Positions 15,848 through 22,521 of a DNA stretch of 39,990 bases are shown piece by piece. The DNA comes from a virus: positions 1 through 39,990 of IMG/VR virus record IMGVR_UViG_3300044960_000472; one strand, 5' to 3'. Positions within the stretch are counted from its first letter, which is position 1. The number at the start of each line of letters is the position of its first letter. The position numbers and the translations under genes were made by a program. The notes under the pieces were generated by a model that was not told the origin of the DNA, searched no databases, and was given only the letters and a program-made list of their open reading frames with translations.

Positions 15848-16015
15848 TCAGCCCTTCGCCGCCGGCTCGACGGCCCAGGGCATTGCCTCGGCCTCCGCCG
15901 GCTCGAGCTCGAGCACCTGCCCCGCGGTGTACTCCTTCTCGACGGTCTTCCCGGTCTTCGGGTCGGCCGCCCCATGCTTCACCGTCTGGCCTTCCTTCAC
16001 GCGATACTTCGGCAT
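15848..16015 (-). CDS. Small DUF7210-like phage protein
   Basis: A 55-residue protein. The ATG at 16015 is chosen over 16039 because AGGAGGTG lies 6 bases before it. The sequence P-K-Y-R-V-K-E-G-Q-T-V-K-H-G, then Y-T-A-G-Q-V-L-E-L, then M-P-W-A-V-E-P matches the widespread small phage family whose members sit near capsid or connector genes. The function is not known. The fold is probably a small beta-barrel. Confidence 0.7.
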   Translation of the reverse strand: MPKYRVKEGQTVKHGAADPKTGKTVEKEYTAGQVLELEPAEAEAMPWAVEPAAKG

Positions 16016-16227
16016 CTCGATCACCTCCTCGCAGGCCACCCTGCACCTCCATTCGCGAGGTCTCGAGGGGAGCGCCGCGGCGCCCGCTTCTCTCGACCTC
16101 GCCCCGATCGCACTCTCGCGTTCTCGTCTAGCGAGAACTACTCGCGTCGGGTCCTACTCCGCGTCGGCCCATCCTGCCGCGGCAGGAACAGCAGGGCCTT
16201 TTTTGCTAATCAAATATCCTTCGCCGC
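16016..16227. other. Intergenic region downstream of the major capsid gene, hairpin-rich
   Basis: No convincing gene was seen in these 212 bases. They contain a perfect 7-bp hairpin (GTTCTCG 16120-16126 with 16132-16138) and a 14-bp palindrome (16173-16186). A T6 run (16199-16204) and lower-G+C sequence (T-A-A-T-C-A-A-A-T-A) lie close to the capsid stop codon. Confidence 0.6.
16168..16204 (+). terminator. Terminator-like stem-loop pointing against the late operon
   Basis: GGCCC and CTGCC pair with GGCAG and GGGCC around the palindrome CCTGCCGCGGCAGG (16173-16186). The outer stem is followed at once by T6 on the plus strand. The orientation would stop plus-strand transcripts, opposite to the genes here. 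On the minus strand no U-run follows the stem. It may block antisense transcription or simply be a structured spacer. Confidence 0.4.
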
Positions 16228-17163
16228 TTACGCGACGGCGTTCTTCAGCAGGAAGGCGAGGTTCACGCCGGTGAGGAGAGGCTTGTAGTCCGTCTCCACC
16301 TTCACCATCTTGGCGCCCTTGCCCGTGCCTCGCTCGGGGTTGTACCCGACGTACGCGCGCCACGGCCCCGCCGCGCCGCCGCGCCACCGCGGCAGGTACC
16401 CGAGGCTCGGCTCCATCATCATCGCGTTCGGGCGCTCGGCCACGTGCGCGAGGATGACGTCCTTGCCCCAGATGAAGCCGAGCGCCTCCGCTTGCCCCTC
16501 GGCCGCGCTGTCCTGGAACGCCTCGCCGACGAGGTACTTTTTCACGCCGAAGTAGCGCGCGAGGATCTCCGACGTGTCGATCGCGCCCTGCGTGTACTTC
16601 ACCGCGTCGGTGACCTTCGGATGGATCACGAGCTTGTCGTGAACCTGCTTCCCGACGATCATCACGTTCGCGTCGAGGATGAGCGACTGCTTCCGCGTGA
16701 GGACCTCGTTCTTCGGGTCCGAGTTGGTGAAGTCGCTCCACTGCGACGTCCCCGAAAGCGTCGCGTTCTGCGTGAGAACCGACGTCGAGCGGAGCTGCGT
16801 CGCGATCTCGATCTCGAGATCGAGCTTCAGTGCCTCGACGATCGCCTCGGTCTTCAGCGACTCGATGCTGAGACCGCCGGCCTGACGCTCCTCCTTCTCG
16901 TCGATGTACGCCTTCAGCGCGCGCGACTCGGTGTTGCCGAGGACCTTCGTCGCCTTCAGGTCGAGCTCGTTCGCGGTGCCGTTGGGCCCGTACCGCGTCG
17001 GCTGGCGCTTGAAGACCACGCCGCGATCGAAGACGTGGTAGTAGAAGCGCTCCTGGTCGACGAGAACTTCGGGGAAGATCTCCTCGGCGATGAACTTCCG
17101 ATTGTGGTACCGCTGCGCGACATCCGTCAGCAGCGGCTCCTGATATAGCGTCTGCGGATCCAT
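16228..17163 (-). CDS. Major capsid protein
   Basis: A 311-residue protein with the signature of phage major capsid proteins of the HK97 fold found in Mu-like relatives. Evidence: N-terminal R-K-F-I-A-E-E-I-F-P-E-V; an A-L-K-A-Y-I-D-E-K-E-E-R helix; W-S-D-F-T-N-S-D-P-K-N-E-V; V-I-H-P-K-V-T-D-A-V-K; and A-R-Y-F-G-V-K-K-Y-L-V-G-E-A. It replaces Mu gpT in position, between the decoration protein and gp36-like genes, though the sequence pattern is not that of gpT itself. It is expected to be the most abundant virion protein; structured spacers flank it downstream. Confidence 0.88.
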   Translation of the reverse strand: MDPQTLYQEPLLTDVAQRYHNRKFIAEEIFPEVLVDQERFYYHVFDRGVVFKRQPTRYGPNGTANELDLKATKVLGNTESRALKAYIDEKEERQAGGLSIESLKTEAIVEALKLDLEIEIATQLRSTSVLTQNATLSGTSQWSDFTNSDPKNEVLTRKQSLILDANVMIVGKQVHDKLVIHPKVTDAVKYTQGAIDTSEILARYFGVKKYLVGEAFQDSAAEGQAEALGFIWGKDVILAHVAERPNAMMMEPSLGYLPRWRGGAAGPWRAYVGYNPERGTGKGAKMVKVETDYKPLLTGVNLAFLLKNAVA

Positions 17164-17201
17164 CCTCGATCCCTCTTTCTGCCCCCGTCAGGGGACCGTT
17201 A

Positions 17202-17600
17202 TCAGCCCTGCATCACCGACGGCGCGATGAGAACGGGGATCACGTCACCGTCCGCCGCCGCCGCGCGGAGAGCGACGCAGACGACGTGCGAATTCACGCC
17301 CGCCGCCGGAGCCGCAGCCTTGATCTTCCCGGACGCGCCGGCGATCGAGCACTTCGCGCCGAGAGCGATCGCCGCCGACGCCGTCGCCTTCGCGACGCCG
17401 CCGAGCATGTGGAGCGGGTGCCACTCACCCGCACCGCCCGCCTCCATCGTGAAGCCGAGGAAGCCGGCGACGTCGGCGCCGCCCGGAAGCTGGCACTCGT
17501 CCTCGTTCGCGCCCGCGATGACGGCGAGGAAGGCGCCGATCGCCCCGCCGGTGTACTTGTAGCTCTTGATCGTCGCGTGCGTCGTGTCCTGACCCGGCAT
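17202..17600 (-). CDS. Capsid decoration protein (DUF2190-like)
   Basis: A 132-residue Gly/Ala-rich beta protein: G-G-A-I-G-A-F-L-A-V-I-A-G-A-N-E-D-E, G-A-K-C-S-I-A-G-A-S-G-K-I-K-A, then G-D-V-I-P-V-L-I-A-P. DUF2190 proteins are small cement proteins encoded next to the major capsid gene. A GGAGGT site lies 5 bases before the ATG. Confidence 0.78.
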   Translation of the reverse strand: MPGQDTTHATIKSYKYTGGAIGAFLAVIAGANEDECQLPGGADVAGFLGFTMEAGGAGEWHPLHMLGGVAKATASAAIALGAKCSIAGASGKIKAAAPAAGVNSHVVCVALRAAAADGDVIPVLIAPSVMQG

Positions 17601-17601
17601 C

Positions 17602-18219
17602 TCAGACCTCCTCCCGCCGGAACAGGTCCGGCTTCATCGCGGCGCACGCGCGGAGCGCGTCGCCATAGCTCGCCTTCGGATTCGCCTTCAGGTACTCGTC
17701 GATCGCGGCTTTCTGCGCCGCGACGCGCCCATCCGGCGTCGCCGACCTCTCCTTCACGGCGAGCTCGACCGGCTTGTCGCCGACCATCGGCTCGCGCTTC
17801 GAGAGCAGCTTCGTGAACAGCGCACGGTTGCCGCGCGCGAGCTCGAGCTGCTCGTCGCGCTCGGACGGCGCGATCCTCTTCGCCGCGATTGCGGCGTCGA
17901 CCTCGGCGACGATCTCGCGGTCGCGCATCTCGGCGAGCTCCTTCTTCGCCGCCGCGAGCTCGCCTTCGACTTCGGCGAGCCGGCCGACCTTCTTCGCGAG
18001 CTCGAGCGCGTTCAGCCCCGCGCCGTTCGCATCGGTCAACCCGAACATCTTTGCGACCTCGAGCGTCAGCGCGAAGACCACCGCCTTGCCCTCGGGCTCC
18101 TGCAGCACGAGCTGCAGAACGCCCTCGCGCTGCTTCGCCGCCGCCACAACCGCCGCCGCGTCCGCATCGGCCGGGCAGCGGAAGAGCGCGCGGAAGTACT
18201 TCAGCGTCTCCTCGTCCAT
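17602..18219 (-). CDS. Head scaffold protein from an internal start (Mu gpZ-like)
   Basis: Within the protease gene, ATG at 18219 is preceded by AAGGAG and starts M-D-E-E-T-L-K-Y-F-R. The 205-residue product is the helical, charged C-terminal half of the protease gene, with E-V-E-G-E-L-A-A-A-K-K-E-L-A-E-M-R coiled coil at about residues 100-120. In Mu the scaffold Z is likewise made from an internal start inside I. That the product is made separately is inferred from the ribosome site and the family precedent. Confidence 0.72.
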   Translation of the reverse strand: MDEETLKYFRALFRCPADADAAAVVAAAKQREGVLQLVLQEPEGKAVVFALTLEVAKMFGLTDANGAGLNALELAKKVGRLAEVEGELAAAKKELAEMRDREIVAEVDAAIAAKRIAPSERDEQLELARGNRALFTKLLSKREPMVGDKPVELAVKERSATPDGRVAAQKAAIDEYLKANPKASYGDALRACAAMKPDLFRREEV

Positions 18220-18873
18220 GTTCGTCCTCTCCTTGGCCCGGCCCGGGCCGGGATCCGTGACCGCGTAGAGCGCCGACATCGCGACCGACACACGGCCGCG
18301 ATCGCTCGCGCTCAGCCCGTCGGGACCGCGCATCGCGGCGCCGAGCGGCTCCATTCCCTCGATGAAGGGGCGCTTGCAGATCGCGACGTGATCGAGCACG
18401 GCGCCGATTGGCTTGCCCGTCTGCCGATCGACGTCGGCGAGCAGCGCCCCCATCGAGACGTAGCGGAAGTACTTCTTGCCGACCTCGCCTGCGCCGATGT
18501 CCGTCCACTCGACGCGGCCGAAAAGAGCTTGCTTCGACGGGTCGCGCGGGTCGGCCTTCGTGAAGAGCTCCTTCACCCAGCCGCGCGCCTCGTTCGGCGC
18601 CCAGCTGAACCAGCTCTCGTGCTCGCGGTCGATCGCCGGATCGACTCCCGACGAGCGATGATTCGTGATCATCTGCGCGAACGTGTCCGCGGTGAGCGCG
18701 AACGGCCCCGCCGGGTGCGTGAGCCACTGCCCTTCGCGGGCGATCTGGATCACCGACCCGTCCGCCTTGCCGCCGGGCACCTCCGCCGTCTCGAGCGCGA
18801 GCGCGAGGGCAACGGCGGCGATCGCCATGTTCGCGCCGAGCGCGCGGCGCTCCTGTCTCATCGGTGCGCTCAT
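17602..18873 (-). CDS. Head maturation protease fused to scaffold (Mu gpI-like)
   Basis: A 423-residue protein of the Mu gpI type. The N-terminal half carries the protease: G-Q-W-L-T-H-P-A-G-P-F-A-L-T near residue 50, then D-R-E-H-E-S-W and A-R-G-W-V-K-E-L-F, then K-Y-F-R-Y-V-S-M-G-A and V-L-D-H-V-A-I-C-K-R-P. The His of D-R-E-H and the Ser of Y-V-S are the likely catalytic pair, as in related prohead proteases. The second half is scaffold. It cleaves the scaffold during capsid maturation. The ATG overlaps the stop of the upstream frame (ATGA). Confidence 0.87.
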   Translation of the reverse strand: MSAPMRQERRALGANMAIAAVALALALETAEVPGGKADGSVIQIAREGQWLTHPAGPFALTADTFAQMITNHRSSGVDPAIDREHESWFSWAPNEARGWVKELFTKADPRDPSKQALFGRVEWTDIGAGEVGKKYFRYVSMGALLADVDRQTGKPIGAVLDHVAICKRPFIEGMEPLGAAMRGPDGLSASDRGRVSVAMSALYAVTDPGPGRAKERTNMDEETLKYFRALFRCPADADAAAVVAAAKQREGVLQLVLQEPEGKAVVFALTLEVAKMFGLTDANGAGLNALELAKKVGRLAEVEGELAAAKKELAEMRDREIVAEVDAAIAAKRIAPSERDEQLELARGNRALFTKLLSKREPMVGDKPVELAVKERSATPDGRVAAQKAAIDEYLKANPKASYGDALRACAAMKPDLFRREEV

Positions 18874-19415
18874 CGCGCACCTTCCGCGCTGTGAACCCAG
18901 CGGTACAGCAGTGCAGCTACTTCATCCCGGGGTTCCTGTAGGGATCCCGGCTGGCCCCCTGAGCCGGACCCCCGTTCAAAAATGTTCAAAAGGCCTTCAA
19001 AAACGACGATTGGGGGTCGGGGGGTATCGGGATAGCCCCCCCGATCGAAAACGAGCCACAGAGGGCCGTTTTCGAGGTCCGCCCAAAAGGCGCGCTTGCC
19101 AAGCGATCCAAGGCGCGCATCATGGTCCCGATGGCGCTCTACCGCTGCACGCAGTGCGATCGGGACGTTGACGTCGAGACGTCCCACCTCGGCCCATGGT
19201 CGGCTAAGGCACTGCTGCCGCCGGTGCGCGTCCTCTGCGAGAGCTGCCGCCGCGAGCTCGCGCTCGCCGTCCAAAACGACGGCGGCCGCGACTTCGTCGT
19301 CCTGAACGGTGACCGCTTCGGTGCGCTCGGCGGGGCGTTCGTTCGTTCGGAACACCAGGCACACCGCGAGCGCTAGCAGCGCCGCGATCGCCGCGTCTCG
19401 CAGGCGATCTCGCAT
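18870..19415 (-). CDS. Putative membrane-anchored protein filling the MuF-protease gap (doubtful in its 3' half)
   Basis: A 181-residue frame. The ATG overlaps the MuF stop (TGATG) and the stop overlaps the protease start (ATGA), so it fits the gap exactly. The N-terminus has one membrane segment (A-A-I-A-A-L-L-A-L-A-V-C-L-V-F). The middle and end (W-A-D-L-E-N-G-P-L-W-L-V-F-D, then V-V-F-E-G-L-L-N-I-F-E-R) use less biased codons and overlap a structured, less G+C-rich stretch (18970-19045). An antisense frame at 19122-19376 competes with it. The true protein may be shorter. No family recognised. Confidence 0.45.
   Translation of the reverse strand: MRDRLRDAAIAALLALAVCLVFRTNERPAERTEAVTVQDDEVAAAVVLDGERELAAAALAEDAHRRQQCLSRPWAEVGRLDVNVPIALRAAVERHRDHDARLGSLGKRAFWADLENGPLWLVFDRGGYPDTPRPPIVVFEGLLNIFERGSGSGGQPGSLQEPRDEVAALLYRWVHSAEGAR
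18970..19045. repeat. Three phased TTCAAAA repeats and a G/C-run hairpin
   Basis: TTCAAAA occurs at 18975, 18985 and 18996, spaced 10-11 bases or one helical turn. A stem follows, made of G6 plus TATC (19019-19028) pairing with GATA plus a C-run (19031-19042), with one bulged base. Base composition differs from the surrounding genes, which suggests a regulatory or transferred segment. Confidence 0.55.
19122..19376 (+). CDS. Possible antisense zinc-ribbon protein
   Basis: An 84-residue plus-strand frame opposite the preceding entry. It reads M-A-L-Y-R-C-T-Q-C-D-R-D-V near the start (M4) and V-L-C-E-S-C-R-R-E-L-A-L-A-V further on. Two C-x2-C pairs about 30 residues apart are typical of a zinc ribbon, and codons are G/C-ending. 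No strong ribosome site is seen (AAGG about 8 bases before the first ATG). If real it is a lone plus-strand gene inside the leftward late operon, like a moron. The alternative is chance reading of the antisense strand. Confidence 0.35.
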   Translation: MVPMALYRCTQCDRDVDVETSHLGPWSAKALLPPVRVLCESCRRELALAVQNDGGRDFVVLNGDRFGALGGAFVRSEHQAHRER

Positions 19416-20983
19416 CAGAGGACCTCCCACAGCGATTGATTGACGGCGACGCGCTCGGCGCGGTCCCAGCCGTCGAGCGGCTGCTTTGACAGCGTCACCT
19501 GCACGCGACCGCCTTCGAGCTCGCGGACGTTGCGGTAGGCGTGACGCCAGCCGCGCTGATCGGCGGGGAGCTCGACGCCTTCACCAGCGGCGATGCGGAC
19601 GTCCTGGATCTCCCACGCCCTCCGAACCGGCGACTTGCCCTCACCGCGTTCACCATTCGCGGCGAGGAAGTCGAGGACGCGTTCGAGCTCCTCGCGCGAT
19701 TCGACGCGCATTCGGAGCGCGTACTCGGTCGACCGCGCGACGGTCATCCCTTCGGCGCGCCCGAGTCGCGTCGCGAGCTCGGCGTCGTGCACGACCTCCG
19801 GGTCGGCCCACCGCACGGGGTCCCACTCGCCGAAGTAGGTCGCGCGCGCCGCGACCCCGACTCGATCCTTCAGCGCGTAGAGGCCGTCGGTCTGCACGAG
19901 GCGCGTCGCGAGCTGCTCGGCGGTGTCGAGGTTCTGCGAGTACATGTGCCAGTCGACGTGCCAGCCGTCGCGCGGCGGCGCGTCGCCGCGCGGCTCGACG
20001 TTGAAGACGAACGTCTGTTCGAGCCGCTTCGCCACCTCGTCGGGTGAGAGCCCCGCGTAGCGATCGACTCGAGCCGCACGCGCGACGTCGTCGACGCGAT
20101 CGAGGTCGGCCGGGGACTGTCCGAGAACGCCGGTCGCCGACGCTTGCCTCTCGATCTCGCGCACGACGCGATCGGCGGTCCGCTGCGTCGCGGGCGACCC
20201 GCTGAAGCCGGGATCGGGCAGCATCTGGACCGTCTGCCCGTCGGCGGTCTGGACCATTCGCGGCAGCTCGTCAGAGACGGTGTGTCCCTCGCGATCGATC
20301 TGCGATTGGCTGAGCGAGTCGACGCTGCAGCGGCAACCCCAACCGTTCGGCGGGTACCACCGTTGCCACACCGGATCGTCGGCGCGGAAGACGCGCCCGT
20401 TCATCTCGCGGTGCGACGGCCGGACGCGCGAGTCGCCGGCGGTGCGGTAGATCCAGAACGGCCGCGCCGCGATGACGTCGGGATCGGTCAGCTGCGCGTA
20501 GCGGCCCGCTGCGTACGACCCGAGCACCGCCTGATCGAAGACGGTTCGAAGCTGCCAGTCGCCGAGCTGCCCGACGCCGGCAGAGTCGAACGCGGCGCGA
20601 ATCTCGTCGAGCGTCTCGCGCTCGGCAGTGCCGCGCTCGAGCGCCTTCGAGAGCGCCTCATGCGCCGTCTCGAGGACGTAGCGCGACTGCACGCCGGCGA
20701 TCGAGAAGCCCTTCGCCTTGTACATGTCTTCGAGGGCGTCGAGCTCCTCGGGAGACATCACCTTCTTCGACTTGAAGAACTCGACCGCCTCGTCGAACGG
20801 GAGCCCCGTGAAGAGGGTCTCGGCGGTGATCTTCAGCGACAGGTCCGGCGCGTCGCCGTGCGCCGATGGCGCCTGCAGCCGCCCGAGCATGTCGGCGTGC
20901 ATCGACACCTCGGTCGCCGCCGTCGCGATCTTCGCAATCGCCGCCGACGTCAGCAGCGTGAACAGCATCGCCCTCGCCTTCAT
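19415..20983 (-). CDS. Minor head protein MuF (Mu gp30/F-like)
   Basis: A 522-residue protein when started at ATG 20983, chosen for the GGGAGGGG site just before it. The MuF core is seen as L-P-F-D-E-A-V-E-F-F, then V-F-D-Q-A-V-L-G-S-Y-A-A-G-R-Y, then R-P-S-H-R-E-M-N-G-R-V-F and P-P-N-G-W-G-C-R-C at about residues 190-255. After it a long C-terminal part (about 200 residues, from roughly 320) is not needed for the MuF fold and is of unknown function. The same frame stays open upstream to the A10 run in the portal gene, so a portal-MuF fusion is possible. Confidence 0.82.
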   Translation of the reverse strand: MKARAMLFTLLTSAAIAKIATAATEVSMHADMLGRLQAPSAHGDAPDLSLKITAETLFTGLPFDEAVEFFKSKKVMSPEELDALEDMYKAKGFSIAGVQSRYVLETAHEALSKALERGTAERETLDEIRAAFDSAGVGQLGDWQLRTVFDQAVLGSYAAGRYAQLTDPDVIAARPFWIYRTAGDSRVRPSHREMNGRVFRADDPVWQRWYPPNGWGCRCSVDSLSQSQIDREGHTVSDELPRMVQTADGQTVQMLPDPGFSGSPATQRTADRVVREIERQASATGVLGQSPADLDRVDDVARAARVDRYAGLSPDEVAKRLEQTFVFNVEPRGDAPPRDGWHVDWHMYSQNLDTAEQLATRLVQTDGLYALKDRVGVAARATYFGEWDPVRWADPEVVHDAELATRLGRAEGMTVARSTEYALRMRVESREELERVLDFLAANGERGEGKSPVRRAWEIQDVRIAAGEGVELPADQRGWRHAYRNVRELEGGRVQVTLSKQPLDGWDRAERVAVNQSLWEVL

Positions 20984-22521
20984 CTGCCCCTCCCGTTCGA
21001 CCAGTCGCAGGACATCGCCCGTCAGCTCCTCGAATCCCCGTCGAGCACGCTCAGGCGCGCGCGCGACGAGGTCCTCTACGTGCCCCAGTCCATCGACCGC
21101 TTTTTTTTTTCGGCGGCCGCGAGCGTGAAGCCGCCGCCGCAGTGCGGACACGCGCCGTGCCGCCGCGCGAGATCCGCCGATTCCTTCGCGGTCGGCGGCG
21201 CGGCGAATTCCGGCGGCGCCTCGCCGCCCGTCGGCTCGATCGCGTCGTCGTCCGTCTCCGGCTCGCGCCAATCGAAGCGCTCGTAGACCTGCGCCTTCGA
21301 GAGCCGCACGCCGAGCTTGCGGCCGATGGCCATCGTCTCGGCTTCGACCTTGCGCGTCTCCGCCCGCGCCTTCTCGTCGACGGGCGCGCCGACCTTGTGG
21401 CAGATCCGCGGACGCGGCGCCGTCGGCCCGTAGTGGTAGACCGTCCACGGACCGAGGAGCTGCGCGTTCAGCAGCTCGTCGAGCCAACCGCCGTGAGCTT
21501 CCTTGCGGTCCTGCCTGAGTTCGTTCGCGACCTGCGATCGCGCGCGCGAGCCTTCGCCCATCTCCGACGTCTCGGCCTGGCCGAGCATCGCCTTCGCGAT
21601 CGCCTTCTCGCACCACGCGATGAAGGCGAGATAGACGTCCTTGATCGACGCCGCCTTCTGGATCGCTTCGAGGAACTTCAGCTCGACGCCGGCCGGAAGG
21701 AGGCCGACCTGATCGGCCATCAGCGCTTTCGCGGCGTCCTTCGCGCGCTCGAGCTCGGGCGCCCCCTCGCGCAGGTGCGGCGGCACCTGGATCGTGATGA
21801 ACGGGTGACCGAACCGCTCGAGGTACGACGCGCAGTCGATGAGGTTGTAGCCCTTGTAGAGCCACAGCTTCGCGACGGTGCGACCGAGGCCCGAGCGAAG
21901 GAACGCCGCGTTCCGCCGATACCACGCGACGATGATCCCAGGCGGCACGAGCTCGCCGTTCGGCGCGTTCTTCGTCTCGAGGTGAAGCTGCCCGTCGACG
22001 AGCCGACAGAAGCGCGTCTCAATCGCCTGGTGACCCGTGACGATCCACTCGTTCCCGTCCGCCGTCCACAGCGGTTGCACGAGCGAGAACTCGCGGAAGA
22101 TCGCGTCGAGCAGATCGACCTTCATCTGCGTGAACGACGGGATTCGCTTCAGGAAGCGCTCGGCGTGCTCAGCGATCGCGACGGCCTGGTCGGAGTCGTC
22201 ACCCGGCTCGACCTCCCACGGCGCGCCGGCGACCGCGAGCTTCAGCGTCTCGAGGCAGTGCGACACCTGCTCGTCGACGGCGACGTCGTCGAGCAGCTCC
22301 ATCCAACGCGCGAGGTTGCCGCGATCGGCGTCGCGCAGCGCGGAGAGCAGCCGCTCCGGCGAGATGTTCGTCGCCGGGTAGGTGCGCCAGTGCATCCGCG
22401 CCTGATCGAACTCCGTCGGCGGTGGCGGCTCGGTCGCGACCTCTGTCTTCGCGGCGGCGAGCGCGCGCGACGCCGAGGACGCCGTGGTTTCCTTCGCTAC
22501 GAACGGCCACCAACGCATCAC
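19415..22521 (-). CDS. Predicted portal-MuF fusion by -1 slippage at A10
   Basis: The portal frame (from 22521) and the MuF frame differ by -1 and meet at the A10 run (21101-21110). A shift there would give 1035 residues; (3107+1) bases divide evenly by three. Between the run and the MuF ATG (20983) the shifted frame reads V-E-D-L-V-A-R-A-P-E-R-A-R-R-G-F-E-E-L, a helical stretch with normal codon use that looks like genuine portal C-terminus. By contrast the unshifted frame stops after about 10 residues. A permanent frameshift mutation or homopolymer sequencing error would give the same picture. Confidence 0.55.
21076..22521 (-). CDS. Portal protein (Mu gp29, DUF935)
   Basis: A 481-residue portal protein of the DUF935 family. 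Motifs: T-N-I-S-P-E-R-L-L-S-A-L-R-D-A-D-R-G near residue 55; D-E-Q-V-S-H-C-L-E-T-L-K; I-F-R-E-F-S-L-V-Q-P-L-W; L-R-S-G-L-G-R-T-V-A-K-L-W-L-Y-K-G-Y; and E-R-F-G-H-P-F-I-T-I-Q-V-P. It forms the DNA entry ring of the head. GTG 22521 overlaps the terminase stop; ATG 22518 is the next codon. Just before its stop are C-P-H-C-G-G-G and K-K-K encoded by A10. Mu gp29 is about 512 residues, so the C-terminus here may be cut short unless frameshifting occurs. Confidence 0.87.
   Translation of the reverse strand: MMRWWPFVAKETTASSASRALAAAKTEVATEPPPPTEFDQARMHWRTYPATNISPERLLSALRDADRGNLARWMELLDDVAVDEQVSHCLETLKLAVAGAPWEVEPGDDSDQAVAIAEHAERFLKRIPSFTQMKVDLLDAIFREFSLVQPLWTADGNEWIVTGHQAIETRFCRLVDGQLHLETKNAPNGELVPPGIIVAWYRRNAAFLRSGLGRTVAKLWLYKGYNLIDCASYLERFGHPFITIQVPPHLREGAPELERAKDAAKALMADQVGLLPAGVELKFLEAIQKAASIKDVYLAFIAWCEKAIAKAMLGQAETSEMGEGSRARSQVANELRQDRKEAHGGWLDELLNAQLLGPWTVYHYGPTAPRPRICHKVGAPVDEKARAETRKVEAETMAIGRKLGVRLSKAQVYERFDWREPETDDDAIEPTGGEAPPEFAAPPTAKESADLARRHGACPHCGGGFTLAAAEKKKRSMDWGT
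21101..21110 (-). promoter_or_regulatory. A10 slippery tract at the portal 3' end
   Basis: Ten consecutive T on the plus strand (A10 in mRNA) lie at the point where the portal frame and the open frame leading into MuF exchange by -1. Long A runs are known sites of transcriptional and ribosomal slippage. Confidence 0.6.

Noticed and set aside
17183-17195. CCGTCAGGGGAC between decoration and capsid genes, resembling the terminal repeat
   Set aside because: Only the first 8 bases match, and the rest forms a small CCCC/GGGG stem. Likely chance.
19122-19376. Assignment of the plus-strand zinc-ribbon frame as a Com homologue
   Set aside because: Mu Com has C-x2-C pairs at a much closer spacing, and no mom-like gene follows.
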